Below are positions 8,255 through 18,334 of a stretch of DNA of 64,000 bases, in pieces. The notes under the pieces were generated by a model. The model saw only the letters and a list, made by a program, of their open reading frames with translations, was not told the origin of the DNA and searched no databases. The DNA lies in assembly GCF_017310035.1 (NCBI RefSeq), contig NZ_CP022296.1, positions 2,666,001 through 2,730,000 of the forward strand, in the 5' to 3' direction. The translations under genes were made by a program, and so were the position numbers. How positions within the stretch are numbered: the first letter of the stretch is position 1; each line of letters begins with the position of its first letter. This DNA comes from Nocardioides sp. S5 (GTDB lineage Bacteria > Actinomycetota > Actinomycetes > Propionibacteriales > Nocardioidaceae).

Positions 8255-8836
8255 ATGATCGCTCCCCTGCGCATCGGCTTCGTCACCGGCGCGACCCCCG
8301 ACAAGTGGGCGCGCAGCTGGCGCGACCAACGGCGCGAGCCCCTGGAGCTCGTGCCGGTGACGGAGTCCGAGCAGCTTGACGGCGTGCTCGACGGAAGCCT
8401 CGACATGGCGCTGGTCCGACTGCCCGTCGAGACCGACGGACTCCACTGCGTGCGCCTCTACGACGAGCTGCCGGTCGTCGTGGCCTCCCGGGACCACCTC
8501 CTGGCCGCCGCCGACGCCGAGGTGACCACCGCGGACCTGGCGGACGAGCAGCTCGTACGCCCCCACGTGAGCGGGTGGCGGCCCGACGCCGCGCAGCTGG
8601 ACTGGCCGCCGATGAGCGAGCGGGACGCCGTGGAGACCGTCGCGGCCGGCACGGGCGTCGTCGTGCTCCCGATGTCGGTGGCGCGGCTGCACCAGCGCAA
8701 GGACGTCGTCACGCGCGTCGTCACCGACCTCGATCCCACGACGATCGCGCTCGTGTGGCGCACCGAGCGCGACGACGAGGTGACCCAGACGTTCGTGGGC
8801 GTCACGAAGGGGCGTACGGCACGGTCCTCGCGCTGA
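8255..8836 (+). CDS. LysR substrate-binding-domain protein lacking the HTH
   Basis: 193-residue protein that matches the periplasmic-binding-like effector domain of LysR-type regulators. It starts with LRIGFVTGATPDKWARSW (first strand and effector loop), contains LDMALVRLPVETDGLHCVRLYDELPVVVASRDHLLAA (the hinge and second lobe), and ends with GTGVVVLPMSVARL. No winged-helix DNA-binding domain precedes it: TAGGGT at 8242-8247, 7 bases before the ATG, suggests a leaderless start here, and the BCCT gene ends only 24 bases upstream. So it is not a simple 5' truncation of a longer frame. It may sense a ligand without binding DNA, or titrate another LysR protein; both are inference. Confidence 0.8.
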   Translation: MIAPLRIGFVTGATPDKWARSWRDQRREPLELVPVTESEQLDGVLDGSLDMALVRLPVETDGLHCVRLYDELPVVVASRDHLLAAADAEVTTADLADEQLVRPHVSGWRPDAAQLDWPPMSERDAVETVAAGTGVVVLPMSVARLHQRKDVVTRVVTDLDPTTIALVWRTERDDEVTQTFVGVTKGRTARSSR

Positions 8837-8869
8837 CCCGCGTCCGACGGCCCGGCCGGCGGGACCCTC

Positions 8870-9271
8870 TCACGGCTTCGGGCGCGGGCGCCTGCGCGAA
8901 CGGACGCCCAGGGACCACGCGTGCCCGATCCACATCAGCGGCAGGGACATCACGAGCAGGAACGGGGTCACGAACAAGAGGCCGACCAGGAACAACCCGC
9001 TGTCGTCCTGGGACGACCACCAGGCGAAGAGCGTCACCAGCGCCGAGACGACGGCCACCGCGGCGATGGTGGGATGGGCACTGCGCCGCCCGGCAAGGGC
9101 GCCGGCGACGACCCACGATGCGGCCACCGTGGCGAACCAGGCGACGTGGGCAGCATCGCTCGCCTTGTCCTCGCTCCACGAGATCCAGAAGAGCCACGCG
9201 AGAGGCGGCCCCGCCACCACGGCCGACCAGGCGGCGAGCAGGGTCCTGGGCGGTTGGCGACGAGACGTCAT
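8870..9271 (-). CDS. Small membrane protein, unknown
   Basis: 133-residue protein with four predicted membrane segments (about residues 10-30, 40-60, 68-86 and 92-115) and a basic C-terminal tail (RSRRRPRPKP). No family is recognised. The Trp-rich second half (FAWWSSQDDSG, LMWIGHAW) is typical of uncharacterised actinobacterial membrane proteins. It lies on the reverse strand after the sulfotransferase gene with a 75-base gap, so co-transcription is possible but not evident. Confidence 0.6.
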   Translation of the reverse strand: MTSRRQPPRTLLAAWSAVVAGPPLAWLFWISWSEDKASDAAHVAWFATVAASWVVAGALAGRRSAHPTIAAVAVVSALVTLFAWWSSQDDSGLFLVGLLFVTPFLLVMSLPLMWIGHAWSLGVRSRRRPRPKP

Positions 9272-9346
9272 GGGCCCGAGCCTCCCCGGCGGGGCACCGC
9301 GCCCGCGAGGGGTCGGGTACTCAGGTTCCTCGACCGGCGACGGTGG

Positions 9347-10012
9347 TCAGTCGCGGTGCTTGCCCCGGCGTGAGTGGGGCGTGGCCATCACCTCGTGCAC
9401 CTTCGCCGGGTCGTAGTCCTCGCCGAGCCAGTCGAAGAGCCCGCGCAGCACCTCGGGGTCGGCGACGTACTCGTCGTAGTGGACCCGGTGGACGGCTTGT
9501 CCCAGTCCCCCGGCCGCGCTGAGCATCCGCTCCTCGATCCTCTGGACGCGGCCGAGCGGGTCGTCCTTGTGGGTCCAGAAGTTGCTGGCGGCGACGTCCT
9601 CGAGGTTGCGGGTGTTGAGCACGAACCGCGCGCCGGGAAAGACCTGCTGGAGGAAGGCGAGGTAGTCCGGCAGGTCCTCGTCGTACCACCGGATCTCCTT
9701 GTAGCCCGTCACCCGCGTGTCCGGCTCGGGCCGCAGGAGCGTCGCCTCGGCGAGGGACCGGATGTGCTGGAGCGAGACGTCCTCGGGGAACGCCTCGATG
9801 CCGAACCACGGGTGCGTGGGCTGGCTCGCGCGGCGTGCGTCGACGCGCGCCCTCTCCACCAGGCCGCTGCGGTGGAAGTCGTAGAGGTGGCGCATCGCGT
9901 GGCGGTTCTCCCCGCGCAGCAGCCAGCCGGGGATCGAGTTGAGGATGCCCATCAGCAGGGTCGAGCCCGACCTGCCGTAGGTCATGACGAAGACGTGCCG
10001 GAGGTCCCCCAC
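9347..10012 (-). CDS. Sulfotransferase family protein
   Basis: 221-residue protein with the sulfotransferase 5'-phosphosulfate-binding loop YGRSGSTLL at residues 12-20 close to its N terminus, and a 3'-phosphate-type segment RFVLNTRNLEDVAASNFW further on. These are the two hallmarks of PAPS-dependent sulfotransferases of the P-loop fold. The acceptor is unknown. The start is taken as GTG 10012, which leaves one base between this gene and the upstream GuaB1 stop, suggesting an operon; ATG 9985 would cut nine residues and begin just before the P-loop strand. A truncated or partial activity is unlikely because both motifs are complete. Confidence 0.82.
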   Translation of the reverse strand: MGDLRHVFVMTYGRSGSTLLMGILNSIPGWLLRGENRHAMRHLYDFHRSGLVERARVDARRASQPTHPWFGIEAFPEDVSLQHIRSLAEATLLRPEPDTRVTGYKEIRWYDEDLPDYLAFLQQVFPGARFVLNTRNLEDVAASNFWTHKDDPLGRVQRIEERMLSAAGGLGQAVHRVHYDEYVADPEVLRGLFDWLGEDYDPAKVHEVMATPHSRRGKHRD

Positions 10013-10013
10013 G

Positions 10014-12954
<2,941 letters not shown>

Positions 12955-13050
12955 GGCCCGAACGTACCGGGCGGGTCGGGTGCGCGTACTCAGCGCAGGT
13001 CGGGTAGCCGGCCGGGTCCGCGCGGGCACCGGCGTCACCAGACTCCTGCC

Positions 13051-13344
13051 ATGACCTCCAAGACCGACTCCACCGCCAAGAACACCACTGCCTTCGCCGC
13101 CCAGGCCGCGATCTCCTTCGGCGCCTCGCTCTTCGCGATGCTGGTCGCCATCTACTTCATGCCGGCCGACCCCTGGATCAAGGGCTTCCTCGCCCTCGGC
13201 ACCCTCTACCTCACGACCTCGGCCTTCACCCTCGCCAAGGTGATCCGCGACCAGCAGGAGGACCAGAAGGTCTTCCACCGCATCGACCAGGCCCGCGTCG
13301 ACAAGCTGCTCGCCGAGCACGACCCCTTCCGCGCCGTCTCCTGA
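13051..13344 (+). CDS. YiaA/YiaB family inner membrane protein
   Basis: 97-residue protein with two membrane helices (about residues 15-38 and 44-62) and a charged C-terminal tail containing DQQEDQKVFHRIDQAR. This is the YiaA/YiaB two-helix family, whose function is unknown. It is divergent from the decarboxylase gene and convergent with the acyl-CoA dehydrogenase pair; the nested palindromic element begins 6 bases after its stop. Confidence 0.85.
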   Translation: MTSKTDSTAKNTTAFAAQAAISFGASLFAMLVAIYFMPADPWIKGFLALGTLYLTTSAFTLAKVIRDQQEDQKVFHRIDQARVDKLLAEHDPFRAVS

Positions 13345-13349
13345 CCGAC

Positions 13350-13461
13350 GCTGAGCGGGCACTTCCTCGCGCTATGCATCACTGACCGGGCGGTTCCTCG
13401 CGTTGCACCGCGAGGAACCGCCCGGTCAGTGCGTTTCAGCGCGAGGAAGTGCCCGGTCAGC
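13350..13461. repeat. Nested double palindrome between convergent genes
   Basis: Four related arms of about 21-23 bases. The inner pair is perfect: 13382-13402 against 13409-13429 (21 bp, 6-base loop). The outer pair, 13350-13372 against 13439-13461, matches at 22 of 23 positions. All four arms are variants of CTGACCGGGC followed by (A/G)(C/G)TTCCTCGCG, so the left arms are also direct repeats of each other (18 of 21), and inner and outer arms could pair alternatively. The element fills the interval between the YiaA/B gene and the acyl-CoA dehydrogenase and overlaps the latter's stop codon (13457-13459). It could act as a bidirectional terminator, or be a REP/BIME-like genomic repeat. No other copy was seen in this window. 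Confidence 0.85.
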
Positions 13462-14671
13462 GGAGCTGGGAGCTCGTCAGCCCGAGGATCCGCCGGGCCA
13501 CGATCAGCTGCTGGATCTGCTGGGTGCCCTCGAAGATGTCGAGGATCTTGGAGTCGCGCGCCCACTTCTCCAGCAGCTCGCCCTCGCTGTAGCCGAGGGT
13601 GCCGCACAGCTGCACGCACGAGAGCGTGACGTCCGAGCCGACGCGTCCGGCCTTGGCCTTGGCCATCGACGCCTCGAGCGAGTTGGGCAGTCGGTTGTCG
13701 GCCATCCACGCCGCCTGCATCATCAGCAGCTGGGCGCCCTCCCAGTCGGCCTCGAGGCGCAGGAAGGTGGCCGCGGCCGCGCTCTGCGACTGGGCCGGTC
13801 GGTCGTAGTCGATCACCACACCGGCCTGCTCGAGCAGGTCGCGGGTGAGGTCGAGGGAGGCGCGGGCGCACCCGACGGCCATCGCGGCCACGAGCGGGCG
13901 GGTGTTGTCGAAGGTCGCCATGGCCCCGGCGAAGCCGGACTTCACGTCGATCTCGGGCGAGCCGAGCAGGTCCTCGGCTGGCACCCGGCAGTCGGTGAAG
14001 GTGATCGCCGCGGTGTCGGAGGCGCGGATGCCGAGCTTGTGCTCGAGCCGCTCGACCTTGAGCCCGGGGTTGTCCTTGCGCACGAGGAAGGACTTGATGG
14101 CCGCGCGGCCGAGCTCCTTGTCGAGCGTGGCCCACACGACGACGCTGTCGGCGCGGTCGCCGGAGGTGACGTAGATCTTCTCGCCGTTGATGACGTAGTC
14201 GTCGCCGTCCTTCACCGCGGTCGTGGTGATGTTGGCCGAGTCCGAGCCGGTGCCGGGCTCGGTGATCGCCATCGCGGCCCACGTGCCCTTGTAGCGCTCG
14301 AGCTGCTCGTCGTTGGCGACCGACGCGATCGCCGAGTTGCCGAGGCCCTGGCGCGGCATCGACAGCAGCAGGGCGGTGTCGCCCCAGCACATCTCGGCCA
14401 CGGACAGCACCGAGGCGAGGTTGGCGCCGTTGCGGACCTTCCCCGCGTCCGACGGCTTGTCGTCGCGGCGTACGCCGCCCGCGCCGGCGCCGCCGGTCGC
14501 GCCGGTCTCGGACACGCCGTCGATCAGCGCCGCGAGCATGTCGAGCTCGTGGGGGTAGTCGTGCTCGGCCCGGTCGTACTTCCGCGAGATCGGGCGGAGC
14601 ATGTTCATCGCCAGCTGGTGGGCCTGGTCGATCAGGCCGGCCTGCTTCTTGGGGGTCTCCAGGTTGATCAT
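13457..14671 (-). CDS. Acyl-CoA dehydrogenase
   Basis: 404-residue acyl-CoA dehydrogenase. FAD/substrate-loop features include MAITEPGTGSDSANITTT and VINGEKIYVTSGDRADSVVV. The C-terminal ILDIFEGTQQIQQLIVARRI carries the usual catalytic-position Glu of the family. A Gly/Ala-rich insert (about residues 58-75, GATGGAGAGGVRRDDK) is unusual. ATG 14671 overlaps the stop of the upstream acyl-CoA dehydrogenase by one base (TGATG), so the two are translationally coupled and may form a heteromeric enzyme, as paired actinobacterial FadE proteins do. The substrate is unknown. The last codons lie inside the outer arm of the nested palindrome. Confidence 0.92.
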   Translation of the reverse strand: MINLETPKKQAGLIDQAHQLAMNMLRPISRKYDRAEHDYPHELDMLAALIDGVSETGATGGAGAGGVRRDDKPSDAGKVRNGANLASVLSVAEMCWGDTALLLSMPRQGLGNSAIASVANDEQLERYKGTWAAMAITEPGTGSDSANITTTAVKDGDDYVINGEKIYVTSGDRADSVVVWATLDKELGRAAIKSFLVRKDNPGLKVERLEHKLGIRASDTAAITFTDCRVPAEDLLGSPEIDVKSGFAGAMATFDNTRPLVAAMAVGCARASLDLTRDLLEQAGVVIDYDRPAQSQSAAAATFLRLEADWEGAQLLMMQAAWMADNRLPNSLEASMAKAKAGRVGSDVTLSCVQLCGTLGYSEGELLEKWARDSKILDIFEGTQQIQQLIVARRILGLTSSQLR

Positions 14672-16032
14672 CAGACCAGCACCGCACCTTCCATCACGCC
14701 GACGGCCCGCAGGTCGCGGTACCACCGCTCCACCGGGTGTTCCTTCACGAAGCCGTGCCCGCCGAGCAGCTGGACGCCGTCGAGCCCGATCCGCATGCCC
14801 TTCTCGGTGCACAGCTGGCGGGCCAGGGCGACCTCGCGGGAGAAGTCCTGGCCGCGAGTGGCGCGCGAGGCGGCCTTCCACGTCACCAGGCGCATCGCCT
14901 GCACCTCGATCGCGATGTCGGCCACCATGAAGGCGACCGACTGGCGGTGGCTGATCGGCTCGCCGAACGCCACGCGCCCGTTGACGTACTCCTTGACGTA
15001 GTCGAGCACCGCCTGCCCGGTCCCGACGGCGAGCGCGCACCACGCCAGGCGGGAGAGGCGTACGCACTCGAGGTAGGCGGTGCCGTCGGTGTCGCCGAGC
15101 AGGGCCTGCGCCCCGACCCGTACGCCGCTGAGGTGCAGGCGGGCCAGGCCCGCGGCGCGCACGCCCATCGACGGGTCGGCCTCGACCTCGAGCCCGTCGG
15201 TCCCCGACTCGACGAGGAAGAGCGCCGGGGTGCCGTCGAGCTGGGCCGCGACCACGAAGAGCTCGGCGTCGGCGCCGCGCACGACCGCGGACTTCACGCC
15301 GTCGAGGACGAAGCCCTCGCCCTCGCGCCGCGCGGTCGTGGCGAGCGAGAACGGATCGAACAGGACCGTGGGCTCGGCGATCGTGAGCGCCGCGACGGGG
15401 ACGTCGTCGCCGGTGAAGGCGGGGAGGTAGGTCTGCTGCTGGGCCTCGGTGCCCCACAGGCCGATCGCGGTCGCGACCGCACCCGGCGCGAGCGTCGCGA
15501 CGGCCAGGCCCATGTCGCCCTTGGCGAGCGCCTCGGCGACGAGCGTGCCGGCCATGGCGGAGCGCTCCTCCATGATGCCACCGAGGGCGTCGGGCACACC
15601 GACGCCGGGCAGCCCGATCTCCTGGGCAGCGGCCAGGACGTCCGCCGGCGCGGTGCACGCCGCGTCGGCGGCGGACCCAGCGGGGCGGAGCAGCTCGGTC
15701 GCGAGCTCGTCGACGACCGCCACGAGCATCGCCTCGTCCTCGGTCGGGGTCAGGTCGAACACCCCGCTCGACGCGCCCCGGGCAGGACGGGCGCCGGGGG
15801 CGTTCCGGCCGGCACGGGCGAAGGTCCGACCGGCGGCGGTGGCCACGCGGAACCCGTTGCGCGTCGTGGAGTAGACGGCCTGCTCGGCCTGCTTGCGCAG
15901 GCCCACCCGGTCGATGAGCTCGCTCTGCGCCAGCCGGTTGACGGCGGCGACGGCGAAGCCGATGGGGTCGCGGGTCTCGCGCGAGGACAACCCGTGGCGG
16001 CCTCCCGGCCGCAGGCGGAACAGTGGGCTCAT
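14671..16032 (-). CDS. Acyl-CoA dehydrogenase with N-terminal extension
   Basis: 453-residue acyl-CoA dehydrogenase. The core begins around residue 90 with FDLTPTEDEAMLVAVVDELA; VAFGEPISHRQSVAFMVADIAIEVQAMR and LLGGHGFVKEHPVERWYRDLRAV are conserved flavin and C-terminal elements, and the catalytic-position Glu is in VMEGAVLV. The first 85 residues, rich in Arg and Ala, are an extension not found in ordinary FadE proteins. The transcript probably starts at the ATG: TACATT (reverse strand, 16039-16044) is 6 bases upstream and is half covered by a palindromic operator, so expression is likely repressed by a TetR-type regulator that is not in the window. It is first in a two-gene operon. Confidence 0.9.
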   Translation of the reverse strand: MSPLFRLRPGGRHGLSSRETRDPIGFAVAAVNRLAQSELIDRVGLRKQAEQAVYSTTRNGFRVATAAGRTFARAGRNAPGARPARGASSGVFDLTPTEDEAMLVAVVDELATELLRPAGSAADAACTAPADVLAAAQEIGLPGVGVPDALGGIMEERSAMAGTLVAEALAKGDMGLAVATLAPGAVATAIGLWGTEAQQQTYLPAFTGDDVPVAALTIAEPTVLFDPFSLATTARREGEGFVLDGVKSAVVRGADAELFVVAAQLDGTPALFLVESGTDGLEVEADPSMGVRAAGLARLHLSGVRVGAQALLGDTDGTAYLECVRLSRLAWCALAVGTGQAVLDYVKEYVNGRVAFGEPISHRQSVAFMVADIAIEVQAMRLVTWKAASRATRGQDFSREVALARQLCTEKGMRIGLDGVQLLGGHGFVKEHPVERWYRDLRAVGVMEGAVLV

Positions 16033-16039
16033 GGACTCA

Positions 16040-16058
16040 ATGTAACTCTGAGTTACAT
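16040..16058. promoter_or_regulatory. Palindromic operator over the acyl-CoA dehydrogenase promoter
   Basis: ATGTAACTC-T-GAGTTACAT is a perfect 9+1+9 dyad, notably AT-rich for this genome. Its left half overlaps the inferred -10 hexamer TACATT (reverse strand, 16039-16044) of the acyl-CoA dehydrogenase operon, so bound repressor would block RNA polymerase. Size and symmetry fit TetR-family fatty-acid regulators; the actual protein is unknown. Confidence 0.75.
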
Positions 16059-16108
16059 GTTTGACCAGAGCACGTCCGGCGTGGTGCGGGCCACCTGCCG
16101 GCGCTCGC

Positions 16109-16114
16109 TAGGAT
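16109..16114 (+). promoter_or_regulatory. -10-like hexamer of def
   Basis: TAGGAT lies 7 bases before the ATG of peptide deformylase, leaving no room for a Shine-Dalgarno site. This is one of the clearest examples of the leaderless pattern seen throughout the window. No confident -35 element is visible. Confidence 0.55.
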
Positions 16115-16121
16115 CCTCGTC

Positions 16122-16730
16122 ATGCCCGAGGACCAGCCGACCGACGCCGACCTCGACCTCCGGGCGCCCCACGGCCCCCTCCCCGACGGCGGCTCGGTGC
16201 GCCCGATCACCCGCTGGGGCACGCCGGTCATGCACCGGCCGCAGGCCGCGGTCACGGCGTACGACGAGGCGCTGCGCACCCTCGCAGCCGACATGGTGGC
16301 CACGATGTACGCCGCCGAGGGCGTGGGCCTGGCGGCCTGCCAGGTCGGTGAGGACGTGGCGATGTTCGTCTTCGACTGCCCCGACGACACCGGGACCCGC
16401 ACCGTCGGCGTCGTGTGCAACCCGGTGCTGACGCTGCCGGAGGGCCGTGACCGCCGTCTCGAGGACGACGAGGAGGGCTGCCTGTCGTTCCCCGGCTCCT
16501 TCGAGTCGTGCCCGCGCCCCGACTGGGCGCGCGTGGACGGGACCGGCCTCGACGGCGAGCCGGTGACCTTCGAGGGCGACGGGCTCCTGGCCCGCTGCCT
16601 CCAGCACGAGACCGACCACACCCTCGGCACCGTCTTCGGCGACCGGCTCTCGGCGAAGTCGCGCAAGCGGTTGACCAAGAAGCACGACGCCGCCGCCGAG
16701 GAGTTCCCCCTCACCTGGCCCGCCGGATGA
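16122..16730 (+). CDS. def: Peptide deformylase
   Basis: 202-residue peptide deformylase, which removes the formyl group from nascent proteins. All three family motifs are intact: GVGLAACQ at residues 67-74, EGCLS at 118-122 (metal-binding Cys) and HETDH at 162-166 (two metal His and the catalytic Glu). The N-terminal 25 residues are acidic and variable. The stop overlaps the ATG of the following SpoU methyltransferase (ATGA at 16727-16730), so the two translation-related genes are coupled. The start is supported by TAGGAT at 16109-16114. It is divergent from the acyl-CoA dehydrogenase operon. Confidence 0.95.
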   Translation: MPEDQPTDADLDLRAPHGPLPDGGSVRPITRWGTPVMHRPQAAVTAYDEALRTLAADMVATMYAAEGVGLAACQVGEDVAMFVFDCPDDTGTRTVGVVCNPVLTLPEGRDRRLEDDEEGCLSFPGSFESCPRPDWARVDGTGLDGEPVTFEGDGLLARCLQHETDHTLGTVFGDRLSAKSRKRLTKKHDAAAEEFPLTWPAG

Positions 16731-17518
16731 GCGACCTGCGCATCACCCGCGAGAACGCGCGCTTCCAGCAATGGGAGGCGCTGCTGACCAACCGCTCCAA
16801 GCGCCACCGCAACCGCGAGTTCCTGGTGCAGGGCGTACGCCCGATCACCCGCGCCGTCGACGAGGGCTGGACCGTGCGGGCGCTCCTGCGCGCGGACGGC
16901 GCCTCCTCGGCCTGGTCCGACGCGCTGTGGTCGACCACGGACGGCGAGCGCGTCGACCTCTCCCCCGACCTGCACGCCCGCCTCAGCGGCAAGGACGGCG
17001 CCGAGCTCGTCGCCGTGGTGGAGATGCCCGACGACGGCGTCGCCCGCCTCGCCGACTCCTCGCGGCCGCACGGCCCGATCGTGGTCTTCGACCGGCCGAC
17101 CAGCCCCGGCAACATCGGCACCCTGGCCCGCTCCGCGGACGCGTTCGGTGCTTCTGCGCTCGTCGTCACCGGCCACGCCGCCGACCCCTACGACCCGCAG
17201 TCGGTGCGCGCGAGCACCGGTTCGCTCTTCGCCCTGACGGTCCTGCGCGTGCCCGGCCCCGCTCCGGTGGTCGAGCACGCGCAGTCGCGCGGCTACCGGA
17301 TCGTCGGCACTGACGAGGTGGGCAGCCCACTCGCGGAGGTCGACCTGTCCGGACGGGTGGTCGTCGTGGTCGGCAACGAGACCCACGGCATCTCCTCGGG
17401 ATGGCGTACTGCCTGCGACGACGTCGCGAGCATCGCCATGATGGGCACCGCGTCGTCGCTCAACGCGGCCGTCGCCGGGTCGATCGTGCTGCACGAGGCC
17501 CTGCGCCAGCGGCGCTGA
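16727..17518 (+). CDS. TrmH/SpoU-family RNA 2'-O-methyltransferase
   Basis: 263-residue SPOUT methyltransferase. A substrate-recognition N-terminal part (about 1-100, basic, with NRSKRHRNREFLVQGVRP) is followed by the SpoU fold with its knot motifs: DRPTSPGNIGTLARSADAFG (motif 1), VVVVGNETHGIS (motif 2) and MMGTASSLNAAVAGSIVLHE (motif 3). It should use S-adenosylmethionine to methylate a ribose in rRNA or tRNA; the target site is not deducible. It is translationally coupled to def. Its stop is only 12 bases from the stop of the convergent second SpoU gene, leaving no space for an ordinary terminator. Confidence 0.88.
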   Translation: MSDLRITRENARFQQWEALLTNRSKRHRNREFLVQGVRPITRAVDEGWTVRALLRADGASSAWSDALWSTTDGERVDLSPDLHARLSGKDGAELVAVVEMPDDGVARLADSSRPHGPIVVFDRPTSPGNIGTLARSADAFGASALVVTGHAADPYDPQSVRASTGSLFALTVLRVPGPAPVVEHAQSRGYRIVGTDEVGSPLAEVDLSGRVVVVVGNETHGISSGWRTACDDVASIAMMGTASSLNAAVAGSIVLHEALRQRR

Positions 17519-17530
17519 GCGACCGCACCC

Positions 17531-18334
17531 TCAGCGGCGGGCCGCGGCGTAGCAGGCGACCGCGCTGGCCGCGGCGACGTTGAGCGAGTCGATGCCGGCC
17601 CGCATCGGGATGATCGCGCGCCGGTCGGCGGAGGCCTCCCACCGCGACGACAGCCCGTGCCCCTCCGAGCCGAGCACCAGCGCCAGCCGGTCGACACCGG
17701 CGACGGCGTCCTCGATCGGCACCGAGTCGGCCGACAGGGTCAGCGCCACGGTGGTGAAGCCGCGCGCCGACAGGTCCGGCAGGGCGTCGTACCAGTCGGG
17801 CAGGCGGGTCCAGGGCGTGGTGAACACCGCGCCCATGCCGACCTTGATCGAGCGCCGGTAGAGCGGGTCCGCGCAGCGCGGCGCCAGCAGGACCGCGTCG
17901 AAGCCGAGGGCGGCGCCCGAGCGGAAGACAGCACCGACGTTGGTGTGGTCGACGAGGTCCTCGAGGACCAGCACCGAGCGCGCGTCCGCCAGCACGGCGT
18001 CGAGCGCAGGTAGCGGCCGGCGTTGCAGGGACGCGAGCGCGCCGCGGTGGACGTGGAAGCCCGTCACCTGCTCGATCAGTCGCTCGGGCATGACGTAGCA
18101 GTGCCCCGCGCTTCGCGAGATGACGTCGTCGAGCCCCTCGAGCCAGCGCGGCGCCATCAGGAACGAACGGGCGTCGTAGCCGGCCTCGACCGCGCGGCGT
18201 ACGACCTTCTCGCCCTCGGCCAGGAAGAGCCCGTGCTCGGCCTCGAGGCTCTTGCGCAGCTCGACGTCGCGCAGGTCGCGGTAGTCGGCGAGGCGGGGGT
18301 CGTCGGGGTCGGTGATCTCGACGGTCTCAGGCAC
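17531..18334 (-). CDS. TrmH/SpoU-family RNA methyltransferase
   Basis: 267-residue SPOUT methyltransferase, different from its convergent neighbour at 16727. The N-terminal region with EAEHGLFLAEGEKVVRRAVEAG is the RNA-binding part. LEDLVDHTNVGAVFRSGAALG, ALVLGSEGHGLS and IPMRAGIDSLNVAAASAVACY are knot motifs 1-3. The RNA target is unknown. The start is taken as GTG 18334 (VPETVEITDP), which overlaps the 3' end of the siroheme synthase gene by 8 bases. An upstream in-frame ATG at 18364 would add ten residues that run deeper into that gene. The overlap suggests co-transcription with siroheme synthase, with no obvious functional link. Confidence 0.88.
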   Translation of the reverse strand: MPETVEITDPDDPRLADYRDLRDVELRKSLEAEHGLFLAEGEKVVRRAVEAGYDARSFLMAPRWLEGLDDVISRSAGHCYVMPERLIEQVTGFHVHRGALASLQRRPLPALDAVLADARSVLVLEDLVDHTNVGAVFRSGAALGFDAVLLAPRCADPLYRRSIKVGMGAVFTTPWTRLPDWYDALPDLSARGFTTVALTLSADSVPIEDAVAGVDRLALVLGSEGHGLSSRWEASADRRAIIPMRAGIDSLNVAAASAVACYAAARR

